Assembly: GCF_004345005.1 (NCBI RefSeq)
Contig: NZ_SMMX01000002.1
Span: 1-64,000, forward strand
Origin: Extibacter muris
GTDB taxonomy: Bacteria > Bacillota > Clostridia > Lachnospirales > Lachnospiraceae
DNA: 64,000 nt
Direction of reading: 5' to 3'
The notes under the pieces: generated by a model
What the model saw: only the letters and a program-made list of their open reading frames with translations
Told to the model about the DNA's origin: nothing
Databases searched by the model: none
Position numbers and translations under genes: made by a program
Shown: in pieces, positions 26,530-36,610 of the stretch
Layout: every line of letters begins with the position of its first letter
Position numbering within the stretch: the stretch's first letter is position 1

Positions 26530-27360
26530 ATGGAAGTATGCAGCAATGTACATCAGATCAGGATAGATTTTCATGTGACAGATCAGATCAAGAGGTATGT
26601 CTATCTCTACCTCATCACAGGCAGGCGGTGCTGTCTCATAGATGCCGGGGTGGCGGGATGTGAAGATAGTATCATAGCGTACATGGGCCAGATAGGACGA
26701 AGTCCGGACGAAATCGATGCACTGTTCCTGACACATGCCCATCCCGACCATATCGGCGGGGCTTCTGCGCTCAGGAGGATTACAGGCTGCGAGGTATATG
26801 CGCCGGAGGCCGAGAGGGAATGGATAGAGGATATCGGCGTACAGTTTGCAGCGCGGCCCATACCTAACTTCTATCCCCTGGCAGGTGATTCCGTTACGGT
26901 AGACGGACCGGTCAGGGAAGGGAGCATCATCAGGCCGGCAGAAGGCGTGACGATACGGGTGCTTGAGACGGCAGGGCATTCTGACGGCTCGGTATCCTAT
27001 GTACTGGAAGAAGCAGGTGTGGCCTTTACGGGAGACGCCATACCTGTCCGGGATGATCTGCCGATTATTACAGATATAAGCAAGAGTATACGATCCATTC
27101 AGAAATTACAGGCACTGGAACATGTACGGTATTGCTGTCCCGCATGGGACCAGATATATGAAGGCGGCGGGATGACGGAAGCGCTCCGAAGGGGCGGAGC
27201 GCTCCTGGATAAGCTGAAGCAGTGTGTGCTGCGGGTGGAGGAGCTGTATCCGGACAGGACAGAAGCAGAAAAAATGGAGATGGTCAAGGCACATATGGGC
27301 TGGAAACACCTGGCATCGAACCCATTATTTGCGGCAAGTATAAAAGCCTGTATTGAATAA
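26530..27360 (+). CDS. MBL-fold metallo-hydrolase
   Basis: The 276-residue protein has the zinc motif THAHPDHIGG near residue 69, a third histidine in TAGHSDGSV near 155, and the bridging aspartate in AFTGDAIPV near 173. Metallo-beta-lactamase-fold enzymes hydrolyse thioesters, lactones and many other substrates; this one cannot be assigned further. It is translated directly after the DUF1330-like gene, under the second TetR palindrome. Confidence 0.85.
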   Translation: MEVCSNVHQIRIDFHVTDQIKRYVYLYLITGRRCCLIDAGVAGCEDSIIAYMGQIGRSPDEIDALFLTHAHPDHIGGASALRRITGCEVYAPEAEREWIEDIGVQFAARPIPNFYPLAGDSVTVDGPVREGSIIRPAEGVTIRVLETAGHSDGSVSYVLEEAGVAFTGDAIPVRDDLPIITDISKSIRSIQKLQALEHVRYCCPAWDQIYEGGGMTEALRRGGALLDKLKQCVLRVEELYPDRTEAEKMEMVKAHMGWKHLASNPLFAASIKACIE

Positions 27361-27444
27361 CAGGCACCGGACAGGTATAATAGTCTGTATCTCCGCATCA
27401 GAGCAGGATGCAGGAAGCAGGTGGCGGGGATGGGAGGATGATTC

Positions 27445-28413
27445 ATGAAGTATTATTTTGCCCCGATGGAGGGGATTACCGGTTACATACACCGCAATGC
27501 ATTCCAGGCGTTCTTTCCTGGCATTGACAAATATATCACAGCATTTATCGCGCCAAATCAGCATGGAAAGCTCAGTTCCAGGGAAAGAAATGACATTCTT
27601 CCGGAACATAACGAGGGGATGCGCGTCGTACCACAGCTTCTCACGAACAATGCCGATGACTTTATCCTGACGGCGAAGAAGCTGAAAGACTTTGGATACG
27701 ATGAGATTAATCTGAACCTTGGCTGCCCGTCCAAGACTGTCGTGTCCAAGTTCAGGGGATCTGGTTTTCTGGCAAAGCCCCAGGAGCTGGACCGTTTTCT
27801 GTATGAGATATTCGACAGGACAGAGGCGGGGATATCGGTCAAGACGAGGATTGGAAGGGACAGCCCGGAAGAATTCCACAGGCTCATGGAAATCTATAAC
27901 CAATATCCCTTAAAGGAACTTATCATCCACCCGAGGACGCAGCAGGATTTCTATAAGAACAGTCCCAATCTGGAAGTATTTGCTGAGGCGCTGTCGATGA
28001 GCGCATGCCCGGTGTGTTATAACGGGGATATATTTACGGTAAAGGACCTGGAAGTGTTCCGGGCACGCTTCCCGGGCGTAGATAAGGTGATGCTCGGAAG
28101 AGGGATGCTTGTCAATCCGATGCTGATAGAGTCGGCAGAAAGAGGAGAGGCTTTGGATCAGGAGCGGATACGAAGGTTTCACGACAGAGTGTACAGCGGT
28201 TACAGAGAAGTGCTCTCCGGGGACAAAGTCATCCTATTCAAGATGAAGGAACTGTGGTGCTATATGATCCACCTGTTCCCGGACAGTAAGAAACATGCGA
28301 AGAAGATACGCAAATCGGAGCGGCTTGCCGCCTATGAAGATGCAGTCGATGCCTTGTTTCGGGAGTGCCGGGCACAGGAGCCGGTCAGGGAGCCGGTAGA
28401 CAGGAGCAGCTAG
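27445..28413 (+). CDS. tRNA-dihydrouridine synthase family protein
   Basis: The 322-residue flavoprotein starts MKYYFAPMEGITGYIHR and has INLNLGCPSKTVVSKFRGSG near 92-111 (catalytic-cysteine region; the Cys is in GCPS), SVKTRIG near 135, IIHPRTQQDFY near 160 and VMLGRGMLVNP near 215. It reduces uridine in tRNA with NADPH. A TATAAT-like -10 near 27376 suggests its own promoter. Sequence is closest in style to the shorter Dus proteins of clostridia; the exact subclass is not clear. Confidence 0.88.
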   Translation: MKYYFAPMEGITGYIHRNAFQAFFPGIDKYITAFIAPNQHGKLSSRERNDILPEHNEGMRVVPQLLTNNADDFILTAKKLKDFGYDEINLNLGCPSKTVVSKFRGSGFLAKPQELDRFLYEIFDRTEAGISVKTRIGRDSPEEFHRLMEIYNQYPLKELIIHPRTQQDFYKNSPNLEVFAEALSMSACPVCYNGDIFTVKDLEVFRARFPGVDKVMLGRGMLVNPMLIESAERGEALDQERIRRFHDRVYSGYREVLSGDKVILFKMKELWCYMIHLFPDSKKHAKKIRKSERLAAYEDAVDALFRECRAQEPVREPVDRSS

Positions 28414-28434
28414 GGGAAGGAGACACGGATACAT

Positions 28435-29058
28435 ATGATCTGTACTGTTACAGCAGCGGCCGCCGGGGCCGCTGTATTCCGTATCATAGAACGATGCTGT
28501 ACCCGGGGAGGCAGAGCTTTGAACGGATCTCTGCATGCGTGGCTCTGCCGCGCTTCAGGTGCGGCAGCTATACTGTACTGCCTGCATCGGTACGAGGGGA
28601 CAGGTGCCTGCCTGACCATGTTCGGGTTTTTATGTATACTGGCAGCAGTTACGCTTACTGACTTGTATCACAGAGAGATTCCGGACATATGCTGGGCGGC
28701 TGCCATGATTCTGGCATTCCTGTCGGTATGGACGCTTCCCGGCCTGTCCGTCTGGGAAAGAGCCGCCGGAAGCCTCTGTGTCAGCGTGCCGTTTCTTGTC
28801 ATTGCCCTTATCGTGCCAGGTTCTTTTGGAGGTGGTGATATCAAACTGATGGCTGCCTGCGGATTATTTCTCGGATGGAAGGTTACAGCCGTATCGGCGG
28901 CAGCGGCGGTTCTGACGGCAGGCGGCAGCATCGTGTACGGGATGGTCGCCGGCAGGAGGAAGATAGGAGATGTCATTGCCTTCGGTCCGTTCCTCTGTAT
29001 AGGTATGCTGGTGGGAATCATATGGGGCAATCGGGTGATAGAGTGGTATGTATCATAA
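28435..29058 (+). CDS. A24-family prepilin peptidase
   Basis: The 207-residue membrane protein has the two catalytic aspartates in TDLYHREIPD near residues 75-84 and GGGDIKLMAACGLFLGW near 127-143, the signature of type IV prepilin peptidases. The N-terminal methyltransferase domain is lacking, as in the TadV/CpaA short forms. It would cut leader peptides of pilins at the inner membrane face. No pilin genes are next to it; the following gene is a broken surface protein. Confidence 0.85.
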   Translation: MICTVTAAAAGAAVFRIIERCCTRGGRALNGSLHAWLCRASGAAAILYCLHRYEGTGACLTMFGFLCILAAVTLTDLYHREIPDICWAAAMILAFLSVWTLPGLSVWERAAGSLCVSVPFLVIALIVPGSFGGGDIKLMAACGLFLGWKVTAVSAAAAVLTAGGSIVYGMVAGRRKIGDVIAFGPFLCIGMLVGIIWGNRVIEWYVS

Positions 29059-29173
29059 AACAGCTATAAATTCTTATTGTATTTGTGAGCCGTTTTAAGC
29101 TCCGGCATTGTCTTATTATTATAGAGCGTGATCATCAAGTTTACGATTTAGGATATTAGGAGCGTAATATAAT

Positions 29174-31185
29174 ATGAAAAGATTTAAGAAATGGCTGGCA
29201 CTTGTTCTGGCCGTGGCTCTCCCCGGGGCCAATGTGGTCTATTCGATGGGCAGCGAGCTCAAGGCGAATGAGATCGAGGGAGAACAGCAGGATGCACAGG
29301 CGGAAAGCACGGTTGAGACCGGCCAGCAGAAGTTCAGCTCAGACGGGGTGGACGTGGAGGTGACAGACTCCCGGCCGGAGCCATCCGGACAGACGGACAG
29401 CGCGGCGGGGCAGGAGCCGGCATAGCAGGAACCCGTGCCGGCGCAGCCGGAGACGGCAGCCCCGGATGCAGGTGGAGAAGACGTGCCTGACGTGGCGCAG
29501 CACAACGTGACCGTCAAGGCGGCAGATTACGCCCCAGGCAGCGCGGTAATGAAGGCCGCCGGTGAAACGGCAGAAATGGATTTGTCAGGGGATTACGAAA
29601 GGCAGGTAGAGGAAGCGTCCTCTGTAACGTTGGAAGTCAGGGCCGACGACGGATATGTGATTGGGCAGGTGACGGTCAACGGTACGGCGCTCGATGCCAC
29701 AGGAACAGAAGATGGCGCATCTACATATGAGATTCGGGAAATTACAGAAGATAAAGTCGTCGAGATATCTTTTGCTGCCGGTGCCGGGGCGGCAAGTGCG
29801 CTGAGCGCTTCCGGAAGTGGCAGGGCAGCAGTTCCTGAGGGCAATTATACGATTACGTATAAGGTGGCCGGACAGTTCCAGAACGCATATCAGCTTACGA
29901 AGGGCAGCGACGGAAAGACATATAGGACAGAACCGGTTGCATTTGCCAAAGGCAGCGTAATATCAGAATTAAGAACGAGCGGTAACGGACAGACAGGTGC
30001 ATACGTATGCAATGATTTTAACTTCACTTATTTTGAACCGGATTCGGATATCCATATCCAGGTGGAGCCGGCATTGTTCAAAGCAAGGCAGAGCAGGCAC
30101 AGTATACAGGATATGCTTACAACCCGGACGCAGAGGGGACTGTTTCGGAAGGCACTGTGACCGGCCTGGAAAGCCTCGTATTGAGGCTGTACTCTGACAG
30201 AAATGTCCATGAAGTGTCATATGAGATCGACGGCAGGGCTGACGCGGTAAAAGAGACGTATAAATACGGGGCTCACGTCACTCTGCGGGAAGTTCCTGTA
30301 AAAGCGGGCTATGACTTTGACGGATGGAATGTGAAGCAGGATTTTGACATGCCGGATGAAGACATAACTATCTATGGCAGTTTCGTGGCCAGAGGCGACA
30401 CGCCTTACCGGGTAGAGCATTATAAAGAAGGATTGGACGGAACATATGTCCTGGATGCCAATGCTGTCGAAGATAAGAATGGCAAAACGGGAGAAGAGGT
30501 GACGGCGGTGCCGTCTGATCTTGAAGGGTTTGACTACAATCCGGACGCGGAAGGCAGTAAAGCTGCAGGCACCGTAAGCGCAGAGGAAGAGCTTGTATTA
30601 AAGCTGTATTATGACCGGAAAAGCTACCAGGTGATCTATCAGCAGCCGGATGGGCAGCGTATCGCAGAACCAGATACTTATCTGTACGGCGAACAGACAG
30701 GAGAACTCAAAGAAGCTCCTGCGAAGACAGGATATTCGTTCGGCGGCTGGCAGATAGATGCCCTTCCTGAGACGATGCCTGCGGCGGATATCATTGTCGA
30801 GGGAAGCTATGATATCAACAGCTATTCCGTCACGTATATGGTTGACGGCGAGATATATGGGATGCCTGTTCTGCATGAATACGGCAGCACGGTTATACCG
30901 GATCCGGAGCCTGTCAGGAGGGGCTTTCGCTTCAGCGGGTAGAGCCGTCCTTACAGCTTCGGCATGCCGGCAGACTCGATTGAAGATTATCAGAAGACGG
31001 TGCAGAGTGAGGACGAAGAAGTGCCTCTTGCTGATGGCGGGAAGACACCGGTGCAGAGCCGGTGTGTCCTTCATTTCTTCATAATCCTGGCAGTCTTCGT
31101 ACTGGAACTGTTCTATATCAGAAGCAGGAAGAAAAAGCAGCTTCGATACTTTGCGATAGAGGAAGCATCTGCCCATATGAGATAA
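29174..31185 (+). pseudogene. Cell-surface repeat protein (MucBP/Listeria-Bacteroides-type repeats), broken
   Basis: The frame starts with a signal peptide (MKRFKKWLALVLAVALPGAN) after AGGAG and stops at an amber codon at 29423-29425, then continues in the same frame to about 30090. A frameshift follows. The next frame encodes two to three MucBP-like units (GYAYNPDAEGT; FDYNPDAEGSKAAGTV; LVLKLYYDRKSYQV) and Listeria-Bacteroides-type repeats (GYDFDGWNVK, GYSFGGWQID). A second amber codon at 30940-30942 stands where a conserved Trp (FSGW) is expected. The frame then runs to a C-terminal membrane segment and a basic tail. Two stops plus a frameshift mark a pseudogene of an adhesin-like protein. 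Confidence 0.8.
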
Positions 31186-31195
31186 TCTGTATCTA

Positions 31196-31251
31196 AAAGG
31201 GAAGCGGGAACGGAAGGCATATCATACGGCCTCCCGTTCCCGCTTCCCTTT
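31196..31251 (+). terminator. Long hairpin terminator
   Basis: A stem of about 23 base pairs with one mismatch (AAAGGGAAGCGGGAACGG on the left, its complement on the right, inner AAGGC/GCCT) ends in a short T run. It closes the surface-protein locus. Confidence 0.7.
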
Positions 31252-31359
31252 CGCAGCAGTACTAATGTTACTAAATAGGTAATAATGAAGTATTTTCATC
31301 ATCAGATGAACGATTTATGCTATAATAATAATTTAAGAAATAACGTAAGGGTACTTTGT

Positions 31360-32530
31360 ATGGATCTGTATCAAAAAAAGAAGCTGCCCGCCCGGATTAT
31401 CTGTATCGCTGCAGCAGTGTCATTTCTTGTCGTTATGGCAATTGCCGTCCGGTCAGGGAAAGATGACAGCATGCGGCTTGTAAAAGCGGAAAAACGATAT
31501 ATGGACACAGGTGTAAGCTGCCTGGAAGACGGCGGGAGAAAAGAAGTCAGATCATATCCTTACCGTACAGAAGGTCAAGAAGGTTATTTTTATTATAGAC
31601 TGCCCGATGATATTCAGGACGATTCGGTTCTTGTACTGCCAAACGTATATCAGAAGATAGAAGTGACGCTGAATGGGGAGCCACTTTATGAATATGGAAT
31701 GAATCATGATTCTTCATATTTTATGGAGGCACGCATCAGGCTGCCTGCAGGCAGCGGCGGACAGGAGCTTGAGATACATCTGATCAATACGGAAAAAACA
31801 GGAAAGGCTGTATTGCAGCAGGGGTATCTTACTACTGCGGGAGAGATGGCGGACGGCATACTGGCCGATAATCTGTGGGCCTTCTTATTCTGTGTGATAA
31901 CGGCCATGTCAGGCATGTGCATATTGGTCATGTCGCTCTGGCAGCATGTCAAGAAAGCGGAGGATTCCCCGATGCTATTCTTCTTTCTTGGACTGTTTGC
32001 CCTTCTGTCGGCCGCCTGGGTTTTTACTGATTCCGGACTGCCACAGCTCCTATTTGACGACAGCCAGATGCTGATGGTGCTGTCCTTCGAGCTGTTCATG
32101 CTTATGCCCGTGCCGCTGCTGCTGTTCATCCGGCTCGTATGCGAGTACAGCCGGAAAGTGTTCGGCATTCTGGTAACAGGCTATATCTTTAATTTTCTGG
32201 TACAGAATGTGGCATATGCATCCAGGATATCGGATTTTTTATTTTCCTCTCGATTCTCATCATGCTTGCCATACATAAATTCCAGGAAGTATCTGAAGAA
32301 TCGGCCCGGTCGGAAGTGCTGCGGGAGCTGGCCTATAAAGATATGATGACGGGCATTGGAAACCGTACACCGTATCGGAGGAGACGAATTTGTCATCCTG
32401 TTAAAAGGTGCATATCTCGGAGAGGATGAATGCCGCAGATTGCTTGGGAGCTGCATCAAGAAGCATAATGACGGCCGGGACGTCAAGCTGACCGTCTCCA
32501 TGGGCTATGCCGCACCGGGCATGGAGACCG
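31360..32530 (+). pseudogene. 7TM-sensor diguanylate cyclase (GGDEF), broken
   Basis: After AAGGG the frame starts MDLYQKKKLPARIICIAAAV. It has an N-terminal membrane segment, an outer beta domain (VLPNVYQKIEVTLNGEPLYE, typical of 7TMR-DISM) and several membrane spans up to about 32220. A frameshift then leads to ELAYKDMMTGIGNR, the start of a GGDEF domain. Directly after GNR comes HRIGGDEFVILLKG in another frame, so about 40-60 residues of the domain are deleted. The gene ends near SMGYAAPGM where the opposing GntR fragment begins. It cannot make active cyclase. Confidence 0.8.
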
Positions 32531-33128
32531 ATTGGTTTTCCTTTTTCTATATCCAGATATTGTTCATCACGGGAATCGGCTTCCACGGCTTCTACGATTC
32601 TGCTACGCGGAAGACGCTCGTATCTTTCGGTTTGTTCAGTATACTGTACAGCAGTTCCTTTTCCACATCATGCGACAGGATGAAGCTGCAGTCCTTATAG
32701 GGCAGGCAGGTCTCGATTGCGACAATCGGCTCTCCGTTTGCAAGCCGTTTGCGGCGAAGATATATGAAGGCTTCCTTATCTTTCAAGTCGAGGCTCGCGG
32801 CCACTTTCGCTGTCGCCTTCTGTACTTCGAGCTTCAGCACTTCGGTACTGGGAGACATGCCGGCCCTGAGTATCTGGTCGTTGAAGCTTTCCAGCTTTTT
32901 GATGAAGTCCTGGCTTATCTTAGGCTGTGAGACGAAAGTACCTTTGCTTTTGATACGGTAGAGCCATCCCTCCTGCACCAGTTCCGTGATAGCCTGGCGC
33001 ACGGTGGTACGGCTGATCAGAAAAGTGTCGCTCAGTTCTTTTTCAGTCGGTATCATTCCGCCTACTTTATAGGTGCCGTTTTTGATTTCTTCCATGATCA
33101 GCTGTTTCAGCTGGAAATAAAGTGGCAC
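32525..33128 (-). pseudogene. GntR/UTRA (HutC-type) regulator, truncated and frameshifted
   Basis: The reverse frame encodes STPVPLYFQLKQLI, the winged helix FLISRTTVRQAITELVQEGW near residues 33-52, KSKGTFV and the start of a UTRA domain. It stops at 32592. In the next frame the UTRA domain continues (IVEAVEADSRDEQYLDIEKG), so a one-base indel broke it. The last third is missing because the fragment abuts the broken GGDEF gene near 32525. No good ATG is in frame at the start. It is a paralogue of the intact regulator at 33369. Confidence 0.8.
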
Positions 33129-33157
33129 GGGTGTCGATTTGTCAACATACGATAACT

Positions 33158-33205
33158 CCTATCTCATAGTTTATTGATTATTAATATAAATATAATTATG
33201 TTATA
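33158..33205. promoter_or_regulatory. AT-rich control region between two GntR genes
   Basis: The 240-base gap between the broken and intact GntR genes is very AT-rich. CCTATCTCAT (33158-33167) and TTATGTTATA (33196-33205) both recur in reverse complement at 34331-34340 and 34322-34331, behind the intact GntR gene. The repetition suggests a regulator binding region; which protein binds is inference. Confidence 0.35.
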
Positions 33206-33368
33206 TTATTATAATATTATTAATCGAAAAAGAGGTCAAGAGAATTAAACCGCATTAACGGAAAGGAGCCGGTAAGTAAGTGAATTACCCTGCAAATATA
33301 CGTTGCCTTTTGCAGTGAAATAGAATAATATAAAAGGGTAAGGTTGAGTTAGAGAAAGGATATCAAAT

Positions 33369-34115
33369 ATGAATCAGTTTTCAAAAGAGAGTATCGATAA
33401 AAACACACCGGTGCCGATGTACTACCAGTTAAAGAAGATTATACTGGATATGATAAGGGAGGGCAAACTGAAACCGGGCGATATGATTCCTACAGAACTG
33501 GAGCTAAGTGATATATTTGGAATCAGCAGGACAACAACCAGACAGGCGATTATGGAACTGGTAATGGAAGGGCAGCTTTACCGCATCAAGAGTAAAGGCA
33601 CTTTCGTTGCTGAAAAGAGAGTAATACAAGATTTTACAAATGTTATCCGGGCTTCCCACAATCTGCTGCAGTCACAGAATGTCAAGATGACGACGAAGGT
33701 GCTGGAGCTGTCGGTCATAAAGGCAAATGATCTCGTGAGCAAGATGCTTCAGCTGATGGAAGGCGAGGATGTGATTCATCTGCGCAGGCTGCGGTTTGTA
33801 AATGATGAGCCGAATGTCCTGGCCGATGCATATCTTCCCATCTGCTGCAGAGGTATGCTGGATATGGACATGAACAAGACAGGGCTGTATGAGTTCCTCG
33901 ATAAGGAGGCAGAGACGACTCCGGTGAAAGCGGTCAGGGAGCTGGAAGCTGTCTCCGCCGAGGAAAGCGAGGCAGAACTGCTCGGTATCAAAGAAGGGGA
34001 TTCGATTCAGCTGACGACATCAGTGACTTACACGGCAGACGGGAAACCGATCGAGTATTCTATTGCCAAGTTCAGGGGTGACAGAAATGTGTTCCGTTGT
34101 GATGTGAATATATAG
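33369..34115 (+). CDS. GntR/UTRA (HutC-type) transcriptional regulator
   Basis: The 248-residue protein has a winged helix (TELELSDIFGISRTTTRQAI near residues 43-62, MEGQLYRIKSKGTFVAEKR near 67-85) and a UTRA ligand domain to the end (EDVIHLRRLRFVNDEP; SIQLTTSVTYTADGKPIEYS). HutC-type regulators usually respond to a sugar phosphate, amino-acid derivative or related metabolite. AGAAAGGA precedes the ATG. A closely similar but broken copy is divergently placed. Targets are unknown; the MATE gene downstream is a candidate. Confidence 0.88.
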   Translation: MNQFSKESIDKNTPVPMYYQLKKIILDMIREGKLKPGDMIPTELELSDIFGISRTTTRQAIMELVMEGQLYRIKSKGTFVAEKRVIQDFTNVIRASHNLLQSQNVKMTTKVLELSVIKANDLVSKMLQLMEGEDVIHLRRLRFVNDEPNVLADAYLPICCRGMLDMDMNKTGLYEFLDKEAETTPVKAVRELEAVSAEESEAELLGIKEGDSIQLTTSVTYTADGKPIEYSIAKFRGDRNVFRCDVNI

Positions 34116-34128
34116 ACGTATAGCCAAA

Positions 34129-34155
34129 GGAAATTCTCTTGAATTTCCTTTACAA
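34129..34155 (+). terminator. Terminator after the GntR gene
   Basis: AAAGGAAATTC and GAATTTCCTTT pair around TCTT, about 15 bases after the stop codon. The T run is short. Confidence 0.55.
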
Positions 34156-34486
34156 ATATTGAATATGTAATATCATTACGATATAATGATGAATTGCTAT
34201 ATGGATGAAGACAAAGACAAGTGCCTTATCGATGGGAAGAGTGAGGGTTCAGCGAGGCGAGCGGCCGGTCGTTATCCGCGGGCGTCGGGTTATGTACAAA
34301 GTCAAAAGAATATAATTATATTATAACATAATGAGATAGGGGCGTCAACGAAAAACAGTGCCGTGTGTGAGGAAGATATGACGATATACCGCATTGCGGG
34401 ACGGTTATTTTCGTCAGATAGGATATTGAAAACAAGAGCTATATTTTATATAATGTTTGAAGTTTGCGCAAGGAGAAAGGCAGAGA
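34156..34486. other. Intergenic region before the MATE gene
   Basis: No gene is supported. It contains an AT-rich patch (34305-34330) followed by ATGAGATAGG, which mirrors elements upstream of the GntR gene, and a TATAAT-like hexamer near 34452. This may be the GntR-controlled promoter of the MATE gene. Confidence 0.35.
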
Positions 34487-35815
34487 ATGATGGAAAGAGA
34501 CATGACAGTGGGGAGACCTGCTAAGATTATACTGAACTTCACGGTACCTATTTTTATCGGAAATATCTTCCAGCAGCTTTACAGTATGGTGGATACTGTC
34601 ATAGTAGGGAAGTTTGTGGGCAATGAGGCGCTGGCTGCCGTGGGAGCGTGTGGTACGCTCATGTTCCTCATACTGGGATTCCTTCTCGGCCTCACTGCGG
34701 GATTTACCGTAATTACTGCCCAGCACTACGGGGCCGGGAACATGGGGGCGGTCCGCAAGTCTGTGGCATCCGCGTCGGTCCTCTCTGCGGTGGTCTCCGT
34801 CCTGATTACCGTTTTGAGCATGGCGATGATGAAACATGTCCTGAACTGGATGAACACGCCTTCTGACATGTACCGGGAAGCGTACGGATATATCATGGTC
34901 ATCTGCGGAGGTATCGCGGCACAGGTGCTCTATAACCTGCTTGCAGGCATACTAAGGGCTGTAGGGGACAGCAAACGGCCGCTTTATTTTCTCATACTGG
35001 CGGCGGTTCTAAATATTTTCCTCGACCTGTTATTTATCATCGTATTTCGGATGGGGGCTGCGGGAGCGGCGTACGCTACGGTAATCTCCCAGGGAGTGTC
35101 GGGTGTCCTCTGCCTCATCTATATCATAAGGAAGATGCCGGAACTTCACCCGTGCCGGGAAGATTGGAAGATGGATAAAGGTCTCGCAAAATGGCAGCTG
35201 AAAATAGGAATCCCAATGGCGCTGCAGTTTTCGATTACCGCAGTCGGGACAATCGTCGTGCAGTCTGCCCTGAATATACTGGGGTCGGTAGCCGTGGCCG
35301 GATTCGCGGCAGCCAACAAGATTGAACAGATCGTCACTCAGGCGTACGTGGCGATCGGAACGACGATGGCAACATACTGCGCCCAGAACACAGGGGCAAA
35401 GAAGCTGGACCGTGTGAAGGCCGGCTTCCGTTCGGCGACATGGATCGGCATCATCTATGCTGCGATAACCGGCGCCGTCATCATATCTGCAGGCAAGTAT
35501 ATGACCGTGCTGTTCGTGTCGGAGAACGTAAAGGAGATAACAGCGTATGTGGATATCTATCTGAAATGCGTGGGGCTTTCATTTATTCCGCTCGTGTTCG
35601 TGAACGTATTCAGGAACGGCATTCAGGGTATGGGCTTCGGCATGCTTCCAATGCTGGCAGGTGTCGCGGAACTTGTCGGCAGAAGCGCTGCTGCGCTTAC
35701 GGCGTCGCGTTTTGGAAGCTATGCTGGAATCTGCCTTGCCAGCCCAGCGGCGTGGCTTCTGGCGGGGGCGCTTTTGGTGTGTATGTATTTCTCCATAATG
35801 AAACGTAAGATATAG
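34487..35815 (+). CDS. MATE-family multidrug efflux protein
   Basis: This protein of about 442 residues has twelve membrane spans in two MatE halves. It starts MMERDMTVGRPAKIILNFTV, with IFIGNIFQQLYSMVDTVIVG near 20-39 and AAGAAYATVISQGVSG near 185. I placed the start at 34487 because AAGGAGAAAGG lies just before it. MATE proteins export drugs or metabolites in exchange for Na+ or H+. The upstream gap carries motifs also found upstream of the GntR gene, so regulation by that protein is possible. Confidence 0.88.
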   Translation: MMERDMTVGRPAKIILNFTVPIFIGNIFQQLYSMVDTVIVGKFVGNEALAAVGACGTLMFLILGFLLGLTAGFTVITAQHYGAGNMGAVRKSVASASVLSAVVSVLITVLSMAMMKHVLNWMNTPSDMYREAYGYIMVICGGIAAQVLYNLLAGILRAVGDSKRPLYFLILAAVLNIFLDLLFIIVFRMGAAGAAYATVISQGVSGVLCLIYIIRKMPELHPCREDWKMDKGLAKWQLKIGIPMALQFSITAVGTIVVQSALNILGSVAVAGFAAANKIEQIVTQAYVAIGTTMATYCAQNTGAKKLDRVKAGFRSATWIGIIYAAITGAVIISAGKYMTVLFVSENVKEITAYVDIYLKCVGLSFIPLVFVNVFRNGIQGMGFGMLPMLAGVAELVGRSAAALTASRFGSYAGICLASPAAWLLAGALLVCMYFSIMKRKI

Positions 35816-35836
35816 CATTTTTTAAAAACCTGTGTT

Positions 35837-35853
35837 ATACTTGAAACAAGTAT
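35837..35853. promoter_or_regulatory. Inverted repeat before pyrH
   Basis: ATACTTG and CAAGTAT form a perfect seven-base dyad around AAA, 42 bases before pyrH. It overlaps a possible -10 (TTATAC). It may be an operator or start-site dyad; nothing else supports a specific regulator. Confidence 0.35.
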
Positions 35854-35894
35854 GCGAAGGCATGAATATGATAACAGAATAAGGAGCAAAACCT

Positions 35895-36590
35895 ATGAAA
35901 AGAGTATTGTTGAAACTCAGCGGAGAAGCCCTTGCGGGAGATAAGAAGAGCGGGTTCGACGAGGCGACGTGCATGGGCGTGGCGCGCCAAGTGAAGCAGC
36001 TTGTGGATGACGGCGTCCAAGTTGCGATCGTGACCGGGGGCGGCAACTTCTGGCGCGGGAGGACAAGCGGGACGATAGACCGGGTGAAGGCGGATCAGAT
36101 AGGGATGCTGGCCACGGTGATGAACTGCATCTATGTGTCGGATATTTTCCGCTATGCGGGCATGAAGACCGAGGTGTTCACTCCGTTTGTGTGCGGGGCA
36201 TTCACTACTTTATTTTCAAAAGATGCGGCGTTAGATGCGCTGGGAGAAGGTAAGGTCATCTTCTTCGCGGGTGGGACCGGCCATCCTTATTTTTCTACCG
36301 ATACAGGGGCCGTGCTCAGGGCGATTGAGATAGAAGCGGACGCGATGCTTCTCGCGAAAGCGATAGACGGCATCTATGACAGTGACCCGAAGGTGAATCC
36401 GGCGGCAAAAAAATATGACGAGATATCTATCCAGGAAGTTATCGACAAGAAGCTGATGGCGGTAGATCTGACGGCGTCCATCCTGTGTCTGGAACATAAG
36501 ATGCCGATGCTCGTGTTCGGGCTGAACAAAGAGAACAGCATCGTGGAGACGATGTCTGGTACATTTACAGGTACGAAAGTAACGGTCTAA
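35895..36590 (+). CDS. pyrH: UMP kinase
   Basis: The 231-residue amino-acid-kinase-fold enzyme has KLSGEALAG near 6-14, [10 protein letters not shown] near 50-59, [13 protein letters not shown] near 130-142 and [11 protein letters not shown] near 155-165. It phosphorylates UMP to UDP. Order pyrH-frr-uppS-cdsA-dxr-rseP is the conserved Gram-positive housekeeping run, although tsf and rpsB are not in front of it here. Confidence 0.96.
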   Translation: MKRVLLKLSGEALAGDKKSGFDEATCMGVARQVKQLVDDGVQVAIVTGGGNFWRGRTSGTIDRVKADQIGMLATVMNCIYVSDIFRYAGMKTEVFTPFVCGAFTTLFSKDAALDALGEGKVIFFAGGTGHPYFSTDTGAVLRAIEIEADAMLLAKAIDGIYDSDPKVNPAAKKYDEISIQEVIDKKLMAVDLTASILCLEHKMPMLVFGLNKENSIVETMSGTFTGTKVTV

Positions 36591-36610
36591 TAGAAGGAGG
36601 AAAGTATATT

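Noticed and set aside
29174-31185. Two in-frame TAG codons suggested amber recoding (for example pyrrolysine)
   Set aside because: The same gene also has a frameshift, the second TAG replaces a conserved Trp, and no pyl genes or suppressor tRNA are seen. Ordinary decay explains it.
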